DNA from: Emydura subglobosa
Lineage: Eukaryota; Chordata; Testudines; Chelidae
Assembly: GCA_007922225.1 (NCBI GenBank)
Contig: ML679966.1
Coordinates: forward strand, 55,175,889 to 55,239,888
Reading direction: 5' to 3'
Length of the DNA: 64,000 nucleotides
Shown here in pieces: positions 43,835 through 56,365 of this stretch. The notes under the pieces are model-generated. The model was not told the origin of the DNA. It saw only the letters and a list, made by a program, of their open reading frames with translations, and did not search any database. Positions within the stretch are counted from its first letter, which is position 1, and the number at the start of each line of letters is the position of its first letter. The translations under genes and the position numbers were made by a program.

Positions 43835-44060
43835 ATCATAGACAAAACACGAGTCAGGGAAAAACAACCCGGTCATCTAGTTCAACCTCCTCCACAGGGC
43901 AGCACTATTAACTACACTAGCAAGTAAGTATAAACAAATATTTTAATCTCACCTTCTCTTAAACCTGCCTAGTTAATCATTCCACTGCCTCATTGTTCTC
44001 AATGACAAAAAAGTAAAGGTTCCTCAGTGAGTATTTGGTTACCAATGCCATGTTTTAGCC
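43835..44060 (-). mobile_element. CR1-like 3'-end fragment
   Basis: Plus-strand order 'atcatagacaaaacacgagtcaggg', 'ggtcatctagttcaacctcct', 'ttccactgcctcattgttc' is the complement of a diverged CR1 3' end. Confidence 0.6.
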
Positions 44061-47000
44061 AAAAGAATATACTTTATTATCAGTGAGACATAGAGTCACT
44101 CTGTCTGGCCAGCACAGGATTTTGGGCCGCCTTGCCTCCTCTTAGAATAGGGGAGCAACAGTTTATAATCTGATTTAAGACAAGACACAAAATGGTGTAA
44201 TGAATACACAGAAGAATGAGGGATGGAAGCCAAGGGTAACAGAGAGAGAGAAACAAATGATTACATAGACTAGACATGCACACAGATTTCTGATTTTAAG
44301 CCATTGGCTGCAGATGCAGTCAAAAGCATTTGTTACTGACAATAAAGCATTGATGACCTGGGCTTCTCAGAGATGACCTCTGCCTTTCTGTCCCATCTTA
44401 GTAGTTGCACTGAAATATGTTCCCAGTGCTGAGTTTGATGGGGCAGGCAGAAAGGCATGCTCAGCATCTGGCTGTCAGCTTTGAAATTTGCTTATTTTTA
44501 GGATTGTCTTTGTTCACCATGGGTTTTTTCTTAACATGAACCCAGAGTCATCAAGTAATTATCCTGGCAATGGGCAGACAAACAAACAAAGAGATGGATT
44601 TGATTTGTGGCAACAATTGCACAGATTTTTTTTCTGTATTGCACCTGAATATCACAGAAATGGCTGCAATACAATGAAAATAATTAGAAGAAAATGACAC
44701 CCTCCCCCCCACCTGCTGCTAGAAACTCACAAAATAAGATGAGAAATAGGGAAATAAGAGACAAGCCTTCAAGTGTGAGTGTACACACAACACAGGTGCA
44801 CAAATGGCTCAGTGCTTATGTGGGTTTCTATGTCTGAGTATATTTGCCCTCAGATTGGGCACGCACATATTTAAAGATTTCCAGACACAATGTTTTAATT
44901 GCATGTACTTATAGCACCTTATATTTCTTTTGTGGAGCAAGAAATATCAAATTATCTTCTCCAGTAGCAACATCTAGCAAGTGAATATTATTTCCAATCA
45001 TTGTTTCAGATTTTTATCTGATACTTCAGGTTAAGCCATACAGTGATGCTTTGTTCAAAATACCAAAGACATTAATAGTATTAGCTATAATTGGATTACT
45101 TACCAAAGCGTGAGGAAGATTCACTGCAATGATAGCAGGATTAGTAAATGTTTGTTTTGTGGTAAGTAAACAGCGAGGATTATTGTAAATCTCTTTTCTT
45201 TGTTAAACTCTTCAGCTCCCTAATGGATAATGAAGATGTAATGGAAAATATTTAGGAAATTACTTTGTGTTTTGGAAGGTTTTCTATATTTATTTACAGA
45301 TTCTTATTTTTCCACAAATATTGCATATAAAAATCGTATTATTTGTTTCCTAGAAGCTGGAATGAAGTAGAACTGGTAACGAGCCAAAAGTATGTGTGAT
45401 CTGAGCTACAATGATCATTTTTACTGACTTTTCAGTAACGTGAATCAATAAGTAGCAAGTGGGCTCCATTTCCTTATCTTAACTGCTAATTATGTTAGAA
45501 TTGCATTTTGATAGAGTTGATATCACACACATTTTATTCCCAAGTACTTTTTCACCTGGGTTCCATTTAATAGGCACAGATTAGAATAGAGATTAAAAGT
45601 AATGTGGCTGCAAGGAAAGAATCCCTTATCTTGTCCAGTTAAAATTTTGTTCCCTCTTGTAAAATAGAGGATGAAGAGAGGTGACGCTGGGGAGCTGGGG
45701 AGGTGTGATTCTCAGCTTGAGGCAGCTCACATGCTCAAAACAGAATGTAGCCACAGCAGTGAGAGTCCTGGGAAGAACGAACTGCCTTGAGTACATGCCC
45801 ATCTGAGACCCTATGCATGTAGTCTGGGTGGCCAGCCTACGCTGCAACTTGTGCTACTGCAGCTACATTCTATTTTTAGTGCACTAGTTCGATAACAGCT
45901 GGCATGAGGACATACCCTTGGGCTGGGAAGCACACACCTCCAGCTTGAAGTGTAGAAATACTCTTTGAGGCACAGTTCCAATTTGGGTTAATCCTTAGCT
46001 GTGGGGCAGTTTCCAACTATACCTTATTCTGGGGGGGTTGATCCTAATAGCTCATTTCGGAACCCCATCTATGAGTATTGTAAAAAAGATGGCAGGACTC
46101 TTCAGGTTACCCTTTCTTGTGAGCAGCTGTTAGAACTGTCTGTAAAGCTGATAAAGTTCTGCTGCGTCACCATCGTAGGCATGGCTCATTACTTCCATAC
46201 AGGCTACATTGAAAGTCAAAGTGGCTTTCAAGAAAAGGTCTTGAAGGGAAACTTTAGCATTATCCCAGCGAAGGGAGGTTTATGTTGTGTTATTTTCAGT
46301 GATTAGTAGGAAAGGAGAGGAGTTTGGGTACTAACTCAGTCTGTGTGTTCTGCGGAGGATGAGGTTTGTGTGTGAATACATGTATATATATAAACTCCAC
46401 ACTTAATTATTCTTAATGAAACCATATATTTGCAATTTCTCTATTGGCTTTCCACCTGGCAACATATTGAGAACCTTACTAAGATTTCAATGAATTATAT
46501 CACCTAAATTGCCTTCATCCACCAAAACTTGAAACTATGTCGAAATTTTCTGTCATGTACAGCAAAAACTCCCAGTGAAAAGTAAGACAGAGAAATGGTC
46601 TATGGCACTCTTATGCCCACTATTCTTCAGACCCCCAAGGCGCTCTGTAAACAAGTAGGCAGAACAATCTTGGCTTACAAACTGGTTTCTGCTTGGAGCT
46701 ACCTGCAATAATAATGTCAGTCAGCTGAAGTAAAATGATACACTGAGTACACATTGCTCCACTTGAGACCTCTGTGTAATCCATGGGGCAAAAGTAGGTT
46801 TTAAAATAGAGCTGTTGAAGGCAAGTATGATGCATCTGAAAAAAAGAAAAACAAATCCTTAGTGTTTGCTATATGTCTTAACATCAGATAAATATTAAGC
46901 CCCTCCTTGCAACCCCTTCCCTTTTCAGTTTTTTTTAAATGCATATTACCGTGCATTTTGCTGAGCTTGCATTATGATGTTTCTAGTGAAGTAAAAGAGC

Positions 47001-47799
47001 TTGTATTATCTGTAATGTTTTTGATTGATTTACATGTGCTTTAGTGTTTTTATTAGTAAGATTTATGCACTTACCTTGAGAAGAAAGAATTCTTAAAGGA
47101 ATACTGTAGATTCTGTTTTGAAGATTGCCTTTTTTGTCACAGAAAACTGTGATTGCATTCTGCAGTAATGAGCCGAAGCATTACATCTTGCACCAGTGAC
47201 ACTGAAGTGGGTTTTTCCTATTATGATAGAATGTCACAGTTCTTTTCTTTCAGTGAGGGTTATTATTAAAACTCAAGTGCTGCTGAGAATTTCTCTTTGG
47301 GCTTACTCTATTATTTTACTACATTTCTTTTTCGGAACATTCCTTAGTGGTGGGAAAATTCAATATAAAATGTACCTTACGCAGGTTCAATATAGTGTGT
47401 GTGTATGGGGAGGGGGTGGGAAGAAGTGTACTTGCACTAGTTATCAAGTATAAACATTGACTCATGTAAAAATAGTAATAGCTTATGCTGACCTCAGTTA
47501 AACCATATAAATCCAAACTAACTTTACTGAAGTCAGTAGAATTGCTCTGGATTTACATTAGCCTAATATTTCTTCATTCAGGTTGGCATGATTGAAAGCT
47601 ATATGAGAATATAATTATTATGATCTAGGGAAATCATTTTGTTTGATATTTGGGAAGTGTTTTTTCAGTGTTTGGTTGGAATCTGATATAACCAGTTCCT
47701 CTCTTCTGATTTTCTTTTTGTGAATGTTGTGACAATTGCTCACCGCATGTGATCCGGAGAGCTACAACGATATAGGGAAAATTTCAAACAGCACCTAAG
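44061..47799. other. Intergenic, no gene seen
   Basis: AT-rich. Open frames such as 46001-46306 have no recognisable domain. A degraded hairpin repeat is possible around 47495-47560. Confidence 0.4.
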
Positions 47800-48870
47800 G
47801 CCCAAATTCACAAAAGTGGATGCTCAGCCTCACAACTCTTAACTTTTAGGTGTCTAGAAAAATCACAAGGAACAATGTGATCCACAAAGCGTGATTTAGG
47901 CTCTTTTACAATACATAGGGATATATAGGCACGTAGAATACAATCCACAAAACGCAGCACACTAGGCTTAAACTAGCCAATGGGGGGTGCCAATGAGAGA
48001 CATGTGCTAAGCCTTGTCTCTCCCTCAGAGTCTGGCACCTAAAGCCAGGCTGCAGGGGGATACCTATCTCCGCTTGTGATTCAGGAACCAGGGGAAGATT
48101 AGGCATTCAAACTTCTAAATTGCATGCAGGACCCAATCGAGTAGGTGTGCTCAGAGGCCGCTTACTGGATCAGGCTCCTCAGGTGACTTCACACAAAACA
48201 GCTGGGGTGGGAGTGGGGAGCAGGAACTCCCTTATAACATTTGGCCTAGTGGTTAGGGTACTCACTTGGGATATGTCCCAAGTCCTCCTTCCACCTATTG
48301 AGAAGGGATTTGAAGAGGCACCTGCCACCTCTCAGGTGAGTACCCTAACCACTAGTCTATAGAGTCATGGCTCCAATTAATATGTAATTATTCAATTATT
48401 TAATTAAAGTGGAACAACTTCAATAGGAGAGATTTAAGGCAATCCCTATCTGAATATTCCATAGCTTAGTAGTTAAGCAACTCACCAAAGAGGTGGCAGA
48501 TCCCTTCTCATCAGGCAGAGGAGCAAAGGTCTCTGGTGAGTCCCCTAACTACTAGGCTAAAGGTTATAAGGAAGTTCCTTTTCCTCCTCTCCCATCTGTT
48601 TTGTGTAGCATGCCTACATGATCAGGCCCTGCACATGACTTATATGGCCAAACTCTTATCTTCCCCAGTTTGCGAATCACTCTTGGGCTTACATAGGAGA
48701 TACGTGTCTGGACACTTAAGGGCGACAGCAATGCACAAGTCCAGAAGCTGGAACACAGATCCCAAGGAACCTTTTACTGCAAAAATTTAGGTTCTAAGTG
48801 ACTTACGTGCCTTACGGTTAGGCAGTAGCCAAGTGGGAGTTCTGTGGATCACAGTGGTGCCTAAAAATGG
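47800..48870. repeat. Large imperfect-palindrome repeat with two tRNA-like inverted hairpins
   Basis: The outer parts resemble each other inverted ('caatgtgatccacaaag' near 47873 and 'tctgtggatcacagtgg' near 48840). Inside are two hairpins. The first has perfect 20-base arms CTAGTGGTTAGGGTACTCAC (48246-48265) and its complement (48336-48355). The second has 25-base arms with four mismatches (48463-48486 and 48535-48559). The arms resemble the 5' half of a tRNA with an A-box. I see no complete tRNA cloverleaf. Class uncertain, probably a non-autonomous DNA element. Confidence 0.6.
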
Positions 48871-48889
48871 GACTTCCTCACTACAATGG

Positions 48890-49078
48890 TGGTTAAGTCC
48901 TGGGATAGGCTTCCAAGGGAGGCTGTGGAGTCCCCATCATTGAAGGATTTTAAGAACAGGTTGGACAAACACGTATGAGGGATGGTCTAGGTTTATTTGG
49001 TCCTGCCCATAGTGCAGGGGGCTGGACTTTGACATCTTAAGGTCCCGTCTAGCCCTACATTTTTATGATGTATGATTC
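48890..49078 (+). mobile_element. CR1 LINE 3'-end fragment
   Basis: Reads 'ctgggataggcttccaaggga', 'ggctgtggagtccccatcattg', 'taagaacaggttggacaaaca' and ends 'tgatgtatgattcta', the CR1 3' terminus with its ATTCTA-type tail. Confidence 0.88.
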
Positions 49079-49089
49079 TAAGTGACTAG

Positions 49090-49390
49090 TCTACACTTAA
49101 AATTTAAATCAACCTAGTTATGTCACTCAGGGGTGTGAATTTTTCACACCACTGTGCACTGGAGTTAAGCTGACCTAACTCCCAGGGTAGACAAACCTAG
49201 GTCAACAGAAGAATTCTTCCACTGACCTAGCTTCCGCTGCTCAGGGAGATGGATTGCCTACATATATGGAATAAACCCTTCCATAGACGTAGGAAGCAAC
49301 TATACCTACAGCACTATATTGGTATAGCTGCAGCTGTAGCACCTGTAGCACAGATGTGCTCTGAATTCCAGTGTAGACAAGATCTATGTT
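49090..49390. mobile_element. hAT-like MITE
   Basis: About 300 bp between ends like CTAGTCTACACTTAAAATTT and the inverse of CCAGTGTAGACAAGATCT. It has the internal order (gttaagctgacctaactccc, 'gtagacaaacctaggtcaacagaa') of a common reptile MITE. It follows the CR1 tail within a few bases. Confidence 0.7.
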
Positions 49391-49449
49391 TTCACTACAG
49401 AGTAAATTCTTCTCGAGAGAGCCTAATTTGAGTCAGACCAGGCTAGAAC

Positions 49450-50597
49450 AGGGATTCTCACATTAGGGGGTCGTGAGGTTATTACGAGGGAGTCACAAGT
49501 ACATGCATGAAACAGAGAGCAACTGCTATAAAATGTATAATTTAAATCTACTGTTTTAGAAAATTACACACAACGTTCCATTGCAATGCAATGCATTTAC
49601 TTCAAAAAGTATTGGAAACATACAATGCAGTGATTGTTGTGTCTAAACGAAATTAGTACTTTGTTAATATTTATATGGTATTTGTATAATAATATACAAT
49701 GTATATATATTTGTATGATCACCACTTTAAAGAAATTTAATTTAGACTCTGGGGATTGTAGTATCATGAGGGCTTGATTGTTCAGCGGCTGAATAGCTGC
49801 ATTAAACCACAGACTAATCAGAACATTGAGATCAACACACACAAAAAAAGTAATTTATAATTTAACAGTCAGACACAGAGGCAGGGGCAGTGCTGGGGCT
49901 ATAGCCACCCCATAATTTGCCTTAGCCTCCCCTCCCAGTGCAAAGATCAAACATTACGCAGAAATAAGGGTTGCATGGTATGGCATTGCCACCCTTACTT
50001 CTGCAGTTCTGCGATGCTGCTGGAGGCAGCGCTGCCTTCAGAGCTGGGTACCCAGCCAGCAGTCGCCGCTGTCCAGCTCTGAAGGCAGCACCTGCTGCCA
50101 ACAGCAGCGCAGAAGTAAGGTGGCAATGGGGCGTTAGTAAGTCTGCTGGGAAAAGTGATATTTGTATATTTGTTAATGTCACTTTTCACAGCAAACTTAC
50201 TAGCATCCCATTGCCACCCTTACTTCTGTGCGGCTGCTGCCAGAGGTGGTGCGGCTTTCAGCAGCGCAGAAGTAAGAGTGGTAATGAGGGTGCTAAGTCT
50301 GCTGTGAAAAGTGATATTGAAAAGTTTCTTCACATCCCCCCCCCCCCAGTATTAAAGAGTGACTATTTAAAAAAAATGTTTTTGCTGCTTATAACAACAA
50401 TTCAATAAAAATGTGTTTCTCGCTTTAAAAGTGGCGAGAAAAGGTACATTCATTTTAAACAACAGGGTTATAAAAGTAGCATTTTAAATAGTGTGAAATA
50501 TAAAAAAATATATTTTTAATTTATAAGGTGGGGTCACACTCAGGGGTATGCTGTGTGAAAGGGGTCGCCAATACAAAAAGTTTGAGAACCACTGGAC
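49450..50597. mobile_element. Large non-autonomous hAT-like element with internal palindrome
   Basis: Left end CAGGGATTCTCACATTAGGG and right end, inverted, CCAGTGGTTCTCAAACTTTT are hAT-like termini. The flanks CTAGAACA and CTAGCACA, beside those ends, form an 8-base duplication with one mismatch. The interior 49970-50320 is a set of inverted GC-rich blocks (GCCACCCTTACTTCTG and its complement, 'cagagctgggtac...ccagctctg'). A C run lies at 50336-50347. I see no transposase. The open frame 49971-50408 is a by-product of the palindrome. Confidence 0.72.
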
Positions 50598-52090
50598 TAG
50601 CACACAGGTGCCACTTTCATTGATTACCCCACTCACTTAACAGTGAGGATGCAGGCTAAACCACTTGAATGCTGATAGTCCTCCAGTGCCAAGCCACAAT
50701 GTGCCATGAAGGAGAGCCACGTTCTTCCAAAATTCACTGGGAAACAAACAAAATATCTCAGCTAATTACATCACAAAGAACCATGAATATACCTTCAGAA
50801 GTCCTAGCACTGGTGAGGGCACAAGTAACTTGAAAGTGGCTTTACAGTGCAGCTGCTCACACCCAAGTGCCAATCACCCAGGTTAACTGTAGTGAAGACA
50901 TACCTGAAGTGCCTTATTCACTTTTGAAATGGAAATTGGGCCCCTAAGTCACTCAGGTGGTTTTGAAAATGTAACCCCAGTATAATAAACTTCACTTGCT
51001 GGGAGATGTTTCCTTAAGATATATGGTTCCTTTGCAATCTGTGGCTTCTACCAACTCTTAATGATCATGAAGAGGATGGAGGCTCGTGTGTTTAAAAATT
51101 TGCTGCCTTTGTAAATTGCTTAACTTCATTTCACTTTCAATATGTCATTGTTTTAAAATAGTTTAACGAGTTTTTATCCTGTGTTTTGCCAGGAAAAAAA
51201 GAGAGATTATAGGAGTTTGTTGGGGCCAGAGATGGAAACTCAGGTCAAGCAAATGAAAAGCAAAAGAAGTACAAAGGATAACCAGTAAAGGACAATATTT
51301 TCCCACCACACTTAGTATCTGAATAATACACAGCAAGACAATACAGAGTGGGAGATCCGGGGTCCTTTCTGAGGCCTGTCTACTATATCATGATGAAGGT
51401 GCATCAAGTTAGCATGGCTATGTCTTGTAATTACTAGGCAAATATGATCCAGTATTAATGTGATACATTTAAAAATATTTTTCTCATTGTCTTGTAAATG
51501 TGTCTACAGACCCAAGAGATTAACATGTAATTCTGCCTGTCAATATCACATGCTTCTCACATGTTTAGTCTCCTCACTCCTCACTACCCTCCTTTCTGGA
51601 GAGTTTCATTAGTCTCATCTTATAATTCATACTCTGTCCCTATTAGTAGATCATAGATCTCCTGTATGATTCCATTGTTGATTTTCTTAATTAATTCACT
51701 GGGCCCAGTTTGGACCCAAAACACTCAGGGACAAATTTTCTTAAATGGCCTCTAATTCTGAGTATTCTGATTTCTGAGTATGCAGCAGTAGTTAATTAAT
51801 AGCAATTTAGGCGTGAGTCATTGAGTAGAAAAAAACTGTTACAATAAAACTAAATCCAAAATTATAAAATATTAAAATACTTATAAATACAGAATTAAAA
51901 AGACGTTAATCCAGATATGATTACTGTGCCACTTCTCTTTTCCTTATTTTCACAGCTGACCATGCAAATAGAACCACTGCTTGAATAATAGATACATTCT
52001 GTTTTCTGAGAGATCATAGAAAAAGGCATCTAGACAAAAACATGGAAAGCCAGTTTGATCTCAAATGGCAATACAAATTACAATGTAATA
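50598..52090. other. Intergenic, no gene seen
   Basis: The end of a truncated MITE may lie near 50880-50910 ('gttaactgtagtgaagacatacct'). Otherwise AT-rich. Confidence 0.4.
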
Positions 52091-53935
52091 AATAATGGGA
52101 TAAATCTTCCACCTGCTCTAAACTGCATGGACAAAGGCGATAACATTTCTCAGTGCCAGTATATCAGCTTTCTAAATAAGCTATATGCACAGATTTGAAA
52201 TGGAGAGCTGTTAAGGCCCTCCTTAAGTGTTGTTATATAGACTGTGTAAATATTTGGCATACCTATGTGTCTTTTTAAATAGGGAAATACCAAGGTGACA
52301 TATCTGAAATAGAAATAGCTGCCATAAACAGTTGCTTATTAATATTCTGTATTATTGACTTGATTAGGGATTTCACATTTTTAAACTTAAATCTAATCAT
52401 ATCCGATTCTAAGAAACCTAGTGGGTGCAAAGAATTTTGAATAGGCAACAACCAAGGAAATATATATGAGACAGTCCTGCTAAGCTGTTCCACTAAGCAT
52501 AACCTTAGTAAATGCGGTGGGTGCATATTATAAATATGAGGCCAAAAATTAATACTATGATGTTGCACTTTGGACAGAATTGGATTCATACCTGTTGTAG
52601 CTCTAAGAAGACATATTATTTGGGAGACCAAACATCTTCCTAAGAAATTTGTTTCAAGTGTCTGCTGGTCCTATGGGATCATTCCATCCTCATATTTCTG
52701 CGTCATACAAAATTTGAGCACTTACCTTAGCCTCAAACACATTTAAGGGTATGTCTTCACTGAGAGCAGCAAACTTGCTGCAGTCGGATCGAGTCTTCTG
52801 GATTGATAGAGCGGAAGTGAAGACCCGGTCAATCAATCTGGAAGTTGATTTAATAAATCCACCTCTGGAAAAAGAGTAACACATCTTTCGTTGGCGCAGC
52901 GTAGTGGAGATGGCGCGCAGAACAGACTTTAGGAAGCTGACATAAGATATGTAAGCTAATCTATGTAGCTCACGTATCTCCCATTGACTGCCATCGAATT
53001 TGCTGGTAAGTGTAGACCAGGCCTAAGCACTGATGCAATTAAGATTCCCCCATGAGTCCAGATAAAATGTAACACAGCTTGCACTGAATCAGAGGCCTTC
53101 TCTTTTGTTACTTGAATATGCTTATCCCACAAACCATTCTGTGACAACTAAATATTCAGGTAAGGGAAAGAGCGAACTTGTTCAATATTATGCCCATGTA
53201 ACCTCTATCTCTGACTAAAGACAATTACTTCAGTTTTGGAATAATTTATTGAGAGTTCCTCCCGTTGACAATATAAACCAAATGCACTTAATAAATGCTT
53301 CAATCCCAGAGGTGTTTGTGACAGTAAAACCATATCATCTGCTTATAATCAGACAGACATTGAGTGCATCTCTTTTAATAGTAAAACAACACTGATATCA
53401 AAATTAAAAAGAAAAGGAGCCCTGTTGAACCGCCCTTTGCAACTGGGGTGGAATCAGTTAATTCCCCACCCAGGCCTATTCTAACTTTGGCTAGTATTTA
53501 TCTGTGATGAGTTCTTAGAAGAAAAAGTAACGGGATCTGTTTCAGAAATCTCCAATTTGCCCCACAGATGGTCCCTAACAGTAGAATCAAAGGCCAATTT
53601 TAGATCAACAAAAGCTGCATACAATTCCTCCCCTCTCCATCCCCCGAGGAGTTATGTATTTGTGGATCAAATAAGAAAGAATAAAACAATTAGTTGTAGT
53701 GGAGCAGGCATTTTGGAAACCATCTTCATGCTCAGCATATAAATTACTTTTCCCTGCCCAGTCCTCTAGTCTGACCAAAATATATCTACTGTAAATTTTT
53801 AAAGCAATATCCAATACATTAATTGGATGGTAATTCCTGGGGTCTTTCCTATCCAATTTTTTTATAAAGTGGAATGATAATGCTTGTAGCCCAAGCTGAG
53901 GTGAAAATCCCTGCATTATTTAGAAAATTATATTA
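52091..53935 (-). pseudogene. Non-CR1 LINE reverse transcriptase, 5'-truncated and decayed
   Basis: On the minus strand, frame 53916-53605 reads KKLDRKDPRNYHPINVLDIA, LEDWAGKSNLYAEHEDGFQN and CFILSYLIHKYITPRGMERG: RT block 'KKxDRxDPxNYRPIxLL...QxGFRxxxSTxxxxFxLxxLI'. Near 53348-53326 comes ADDMVLLSQTPLGLKHLL with the catalytic Asp pair and then SINYSKTEVIVF. C-terminal remnants run to about 52280. It differs from CR1, and I cannot give the clade with confidence. It contains a MITE at 52746-53026. Confidence 0.72.
52746..53026. mobile_element. hAT-like MITE nested in the LINE fragment
   Basis: Ends AAGGGTATGTCTTCACTGAG and the inverse of GTGTAGACCAGGCCTAA. The LINE frame resumes on the far side. 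The interior is a GC-richer 280 bp without coding capacity. Confidence 0.65.
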
Positions 53936-53999
53936 GAAAAAAACAAGTGCCACCAATCACTGTTCTTAAATACTTCCTCAGGGATATGCAGCTTTAGAC

Positions 54000-54165
54000 A
54001 CTTTTGGCCTAATTTTCAGAGGTATTGAGCGCCTGCTGTTCTCACTGACTGCAGTTTGCATTGTGAGCATTCAGCACTGAAAATCAGGCCAGAGGTGTTT
54101 AAAAGTGGACACCCAGAAATTAAGGTACCCAGCATTAGAGCTCATTTCTGGAAATTTCATCCCAA
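54000..54165. repeat. Palindromic hairpin repeat
   Basis: 'tggcctaattttcagaggt' at about 54006 and 'tgaaaatcaggcca' at about 54078 are inverted partners around a 'tgagcgcctgctgttctcac' centre. It is one of the dispersed reptile palindromes. Confidence 0.6.
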
Positions 54166-56090
54166 ACCTTTTATTGCAACAAATATTTTTACATGATGCA
54201 TGTATTATCAAAATGCTCTAATGGAGCTAACCCAGCAACAATCAAAGAGAAGGAAAATATGGTAATTACCTAAGATTACTACAATATCTGTAGATTTCAA
54301 ACATTTGATTTTTCTAATTCAAAGCTGCATCATGTTCTACTGCTCATGATCAAACTGTAACAGTCGCCAAAGGATAGTCTTTCCTTCTGCCTTTTATCAT
54401 TTCTTTCAGACATCCTTAGGCCAGATACTATAATGTTAGGTTTCTTTTATTGAAACGCAGGAGTCCAAAAACTTAAAACAACACACAAAACAATTGATGT
54501 TACAAGCTATGTTTACAGTAATCTGACTCTCATGTCAAGACTGGTGTATCTATTACATAGTATTGTGCCTGAATGCTTCCAGCCACTTCCTGTCACTCAG
54601 TCTTTTTCCACCATAGAACATCTGCAGATCTTCTTAGCTATATGAAGGAGCACAGCAGATCTCCTCTTGCTTCTCTCTGTTGTGGGGGTGGGGGTAGGGT
54701 GTGGGGAGGGAGTACCTCTCTGTCTTAGAATCCATTCCTCAAAATGTGTGTTCTCACAGAGCTGGAAGAGTTAACAACTTTCTTCTTCCCAAACTGCCTT
54801 GATTCAAGGGAGGCATCTACATCACCCAACTATGGCTATTCTCATTGAGAGAAAACACCACTCAGTCTAGTTGTGAAGGGGACTCCTCCACTTCAAGTTG
54901 TGTCTAGGCTGGAAAAAGGGATAACTCTATCTCCCTTCTTCCAGTTGTGTCTAACCTCAGAGAGAAAACATCCCCCTTTGCCCCGAGTGTAAAGCCTGTC
55001 TACTGTAGTTTTGTTCTCATATTATTGCCGGCTGAGGATTTACATAGGTAAATCCTTCTTGTATTAAGAGCCTCCATGCACCAATGGGCATAGACCCCAC
55101 CCCCAATTATCAGCTATACTACCCCAGAATACTACTATTACTCTAGATTTTCATTCCTTTTAAAAGCTATTACACCCATCAGTAAACTTTTGGAATACTC
55201 TATGTTCAATGCTCCTTATATTTTGCATCTTCAACAAATCTGTTTCTGGAGTCCATTTATCAAGATCATTCATATATGACTTCAGAAACAGCAGGCAGCC
55301 AAAGTTCAGACTCTCTGGGACCTTACATTTGATGCCAAGAGTAACTCTTCTTACAAGTACTGTACAATGTATTTTTGGAGCATTTAAAACAGGTTTTCAT
55401 TAGTTACTGAGCTCATTTCTTTAGTGGAAGCTTGTCAAGTGGAAATTTTTCAAATACTTTTTATAAAGTCCAAATACTTGGGTCATTTGTCCAGCTAATA
55501 TTGACCTTCACGGCAACCTCTTGAAAAGAAAAGTTGGTTGGTTAAGTGTCTTGAAGAACAGCAGTCAACTTCAAAGGAGTCTGAACTATATAAAACATTA
55601 AAATATCTTAGGAAATGCTTGCTGAATAAGGTGGAGGCTGGAAAAGTTATGAGTGGTTTGGGGTGGTTTTTGGTTTTTGGGGAGGGGATAGAGACCATTA
55701 CATAATAAAAAAACCCCAGAAGGTCAGGTCAGAATTTAAAAACCAGAACTTTTCAGAAAATAAGAACCATTTTTAGTTTGCTCATTACAAATTGCCCCAT
55801 TTTCACAGGAGTCAAAAGCTTTTCACAAAAGAAATGTGCAATGAATTTCTTGGAAAAGTTTCCATGTATTTTCTCTCTGTTGGTAATTAATTAGCAACAA
55901 TTCCCTAACTACAAATACTTTGTACAGGTGGCCATTTATTTTTGCACTGCAGTGGTGTATAATATTCTGTTTTGTGAAAAGTAAATCCAGACAAACACAA
56001 AGGCAGAAGCCCAAGACTGTTATTCTGAAAGAATGACAACAGCCTGTTTCAAATCCCATAATAGCTGAGGGTCTGCTGATGGATTCTACT
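54166..56090. other. Intergenic, no gene seen
   Basis: No element I can name. A short G-rich stretch lies at 54683-54710. Confidence 0.4.
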
Positions 56091-56119
56091 AGTATTTTGG
56101 TATTCCCAGGTTTAATTTT

Positions 56120-56365
56120 ATTTTAGGGATTTTTGCACTGTAGCAGCTACACTATTGTAGCTATACTGTTGTAGCTCACCAGTGCAAACTCCTAGAGTGA
56201 AATCTTAACTTCATTGAAGTCAGTGGGAGTTATGACATGATTTCAGTAGAGCCAGGATTTCACTCATAGAGAAGCTGCGCCTGTGCAGACTACTTGGGAT
56301 TAAACATTGAAATAAATTGTGTAGCTATACAAATGCAAAACAACCCAGTGTAGACAAATCCTCTG
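56120..56365. repeat. Truncated MITE-like repeat containing a 'tcagtgggag' hairpin
   Basis: 'gcactgtagcagctacactattgtagctatac', then the hairpin 56190-56266 (CATTGAAGTCAGTGGGAGTT and 'tcagtagagccaggatttcac'), then 'cccagtgtagacaaatcctc'. It looks like a MITE with a second repeat inserted. Confidence 0.5.

Noticed and set aside
48246..48355. tRNA gene
   Set aside because: Only an A-box-like half is present, inverted against itself. No anticodon arm or complete B-box/acceptor pairing could be drawn.
49971..50408. 145-codon open frame
   Set aside because: It runs through the palindromic interior of a hAT-like element, with matching open frames on the opposite strand caused by the inverted arms.
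53605..53916. CR1 reverse transcriptase
   Set aside because: The motif wording (KKLDRKDPRNYHPI, ADDMVLLS) differs from the CR1 copies in this same window (FSKAF, ADDxKLGG, VLHLGR).
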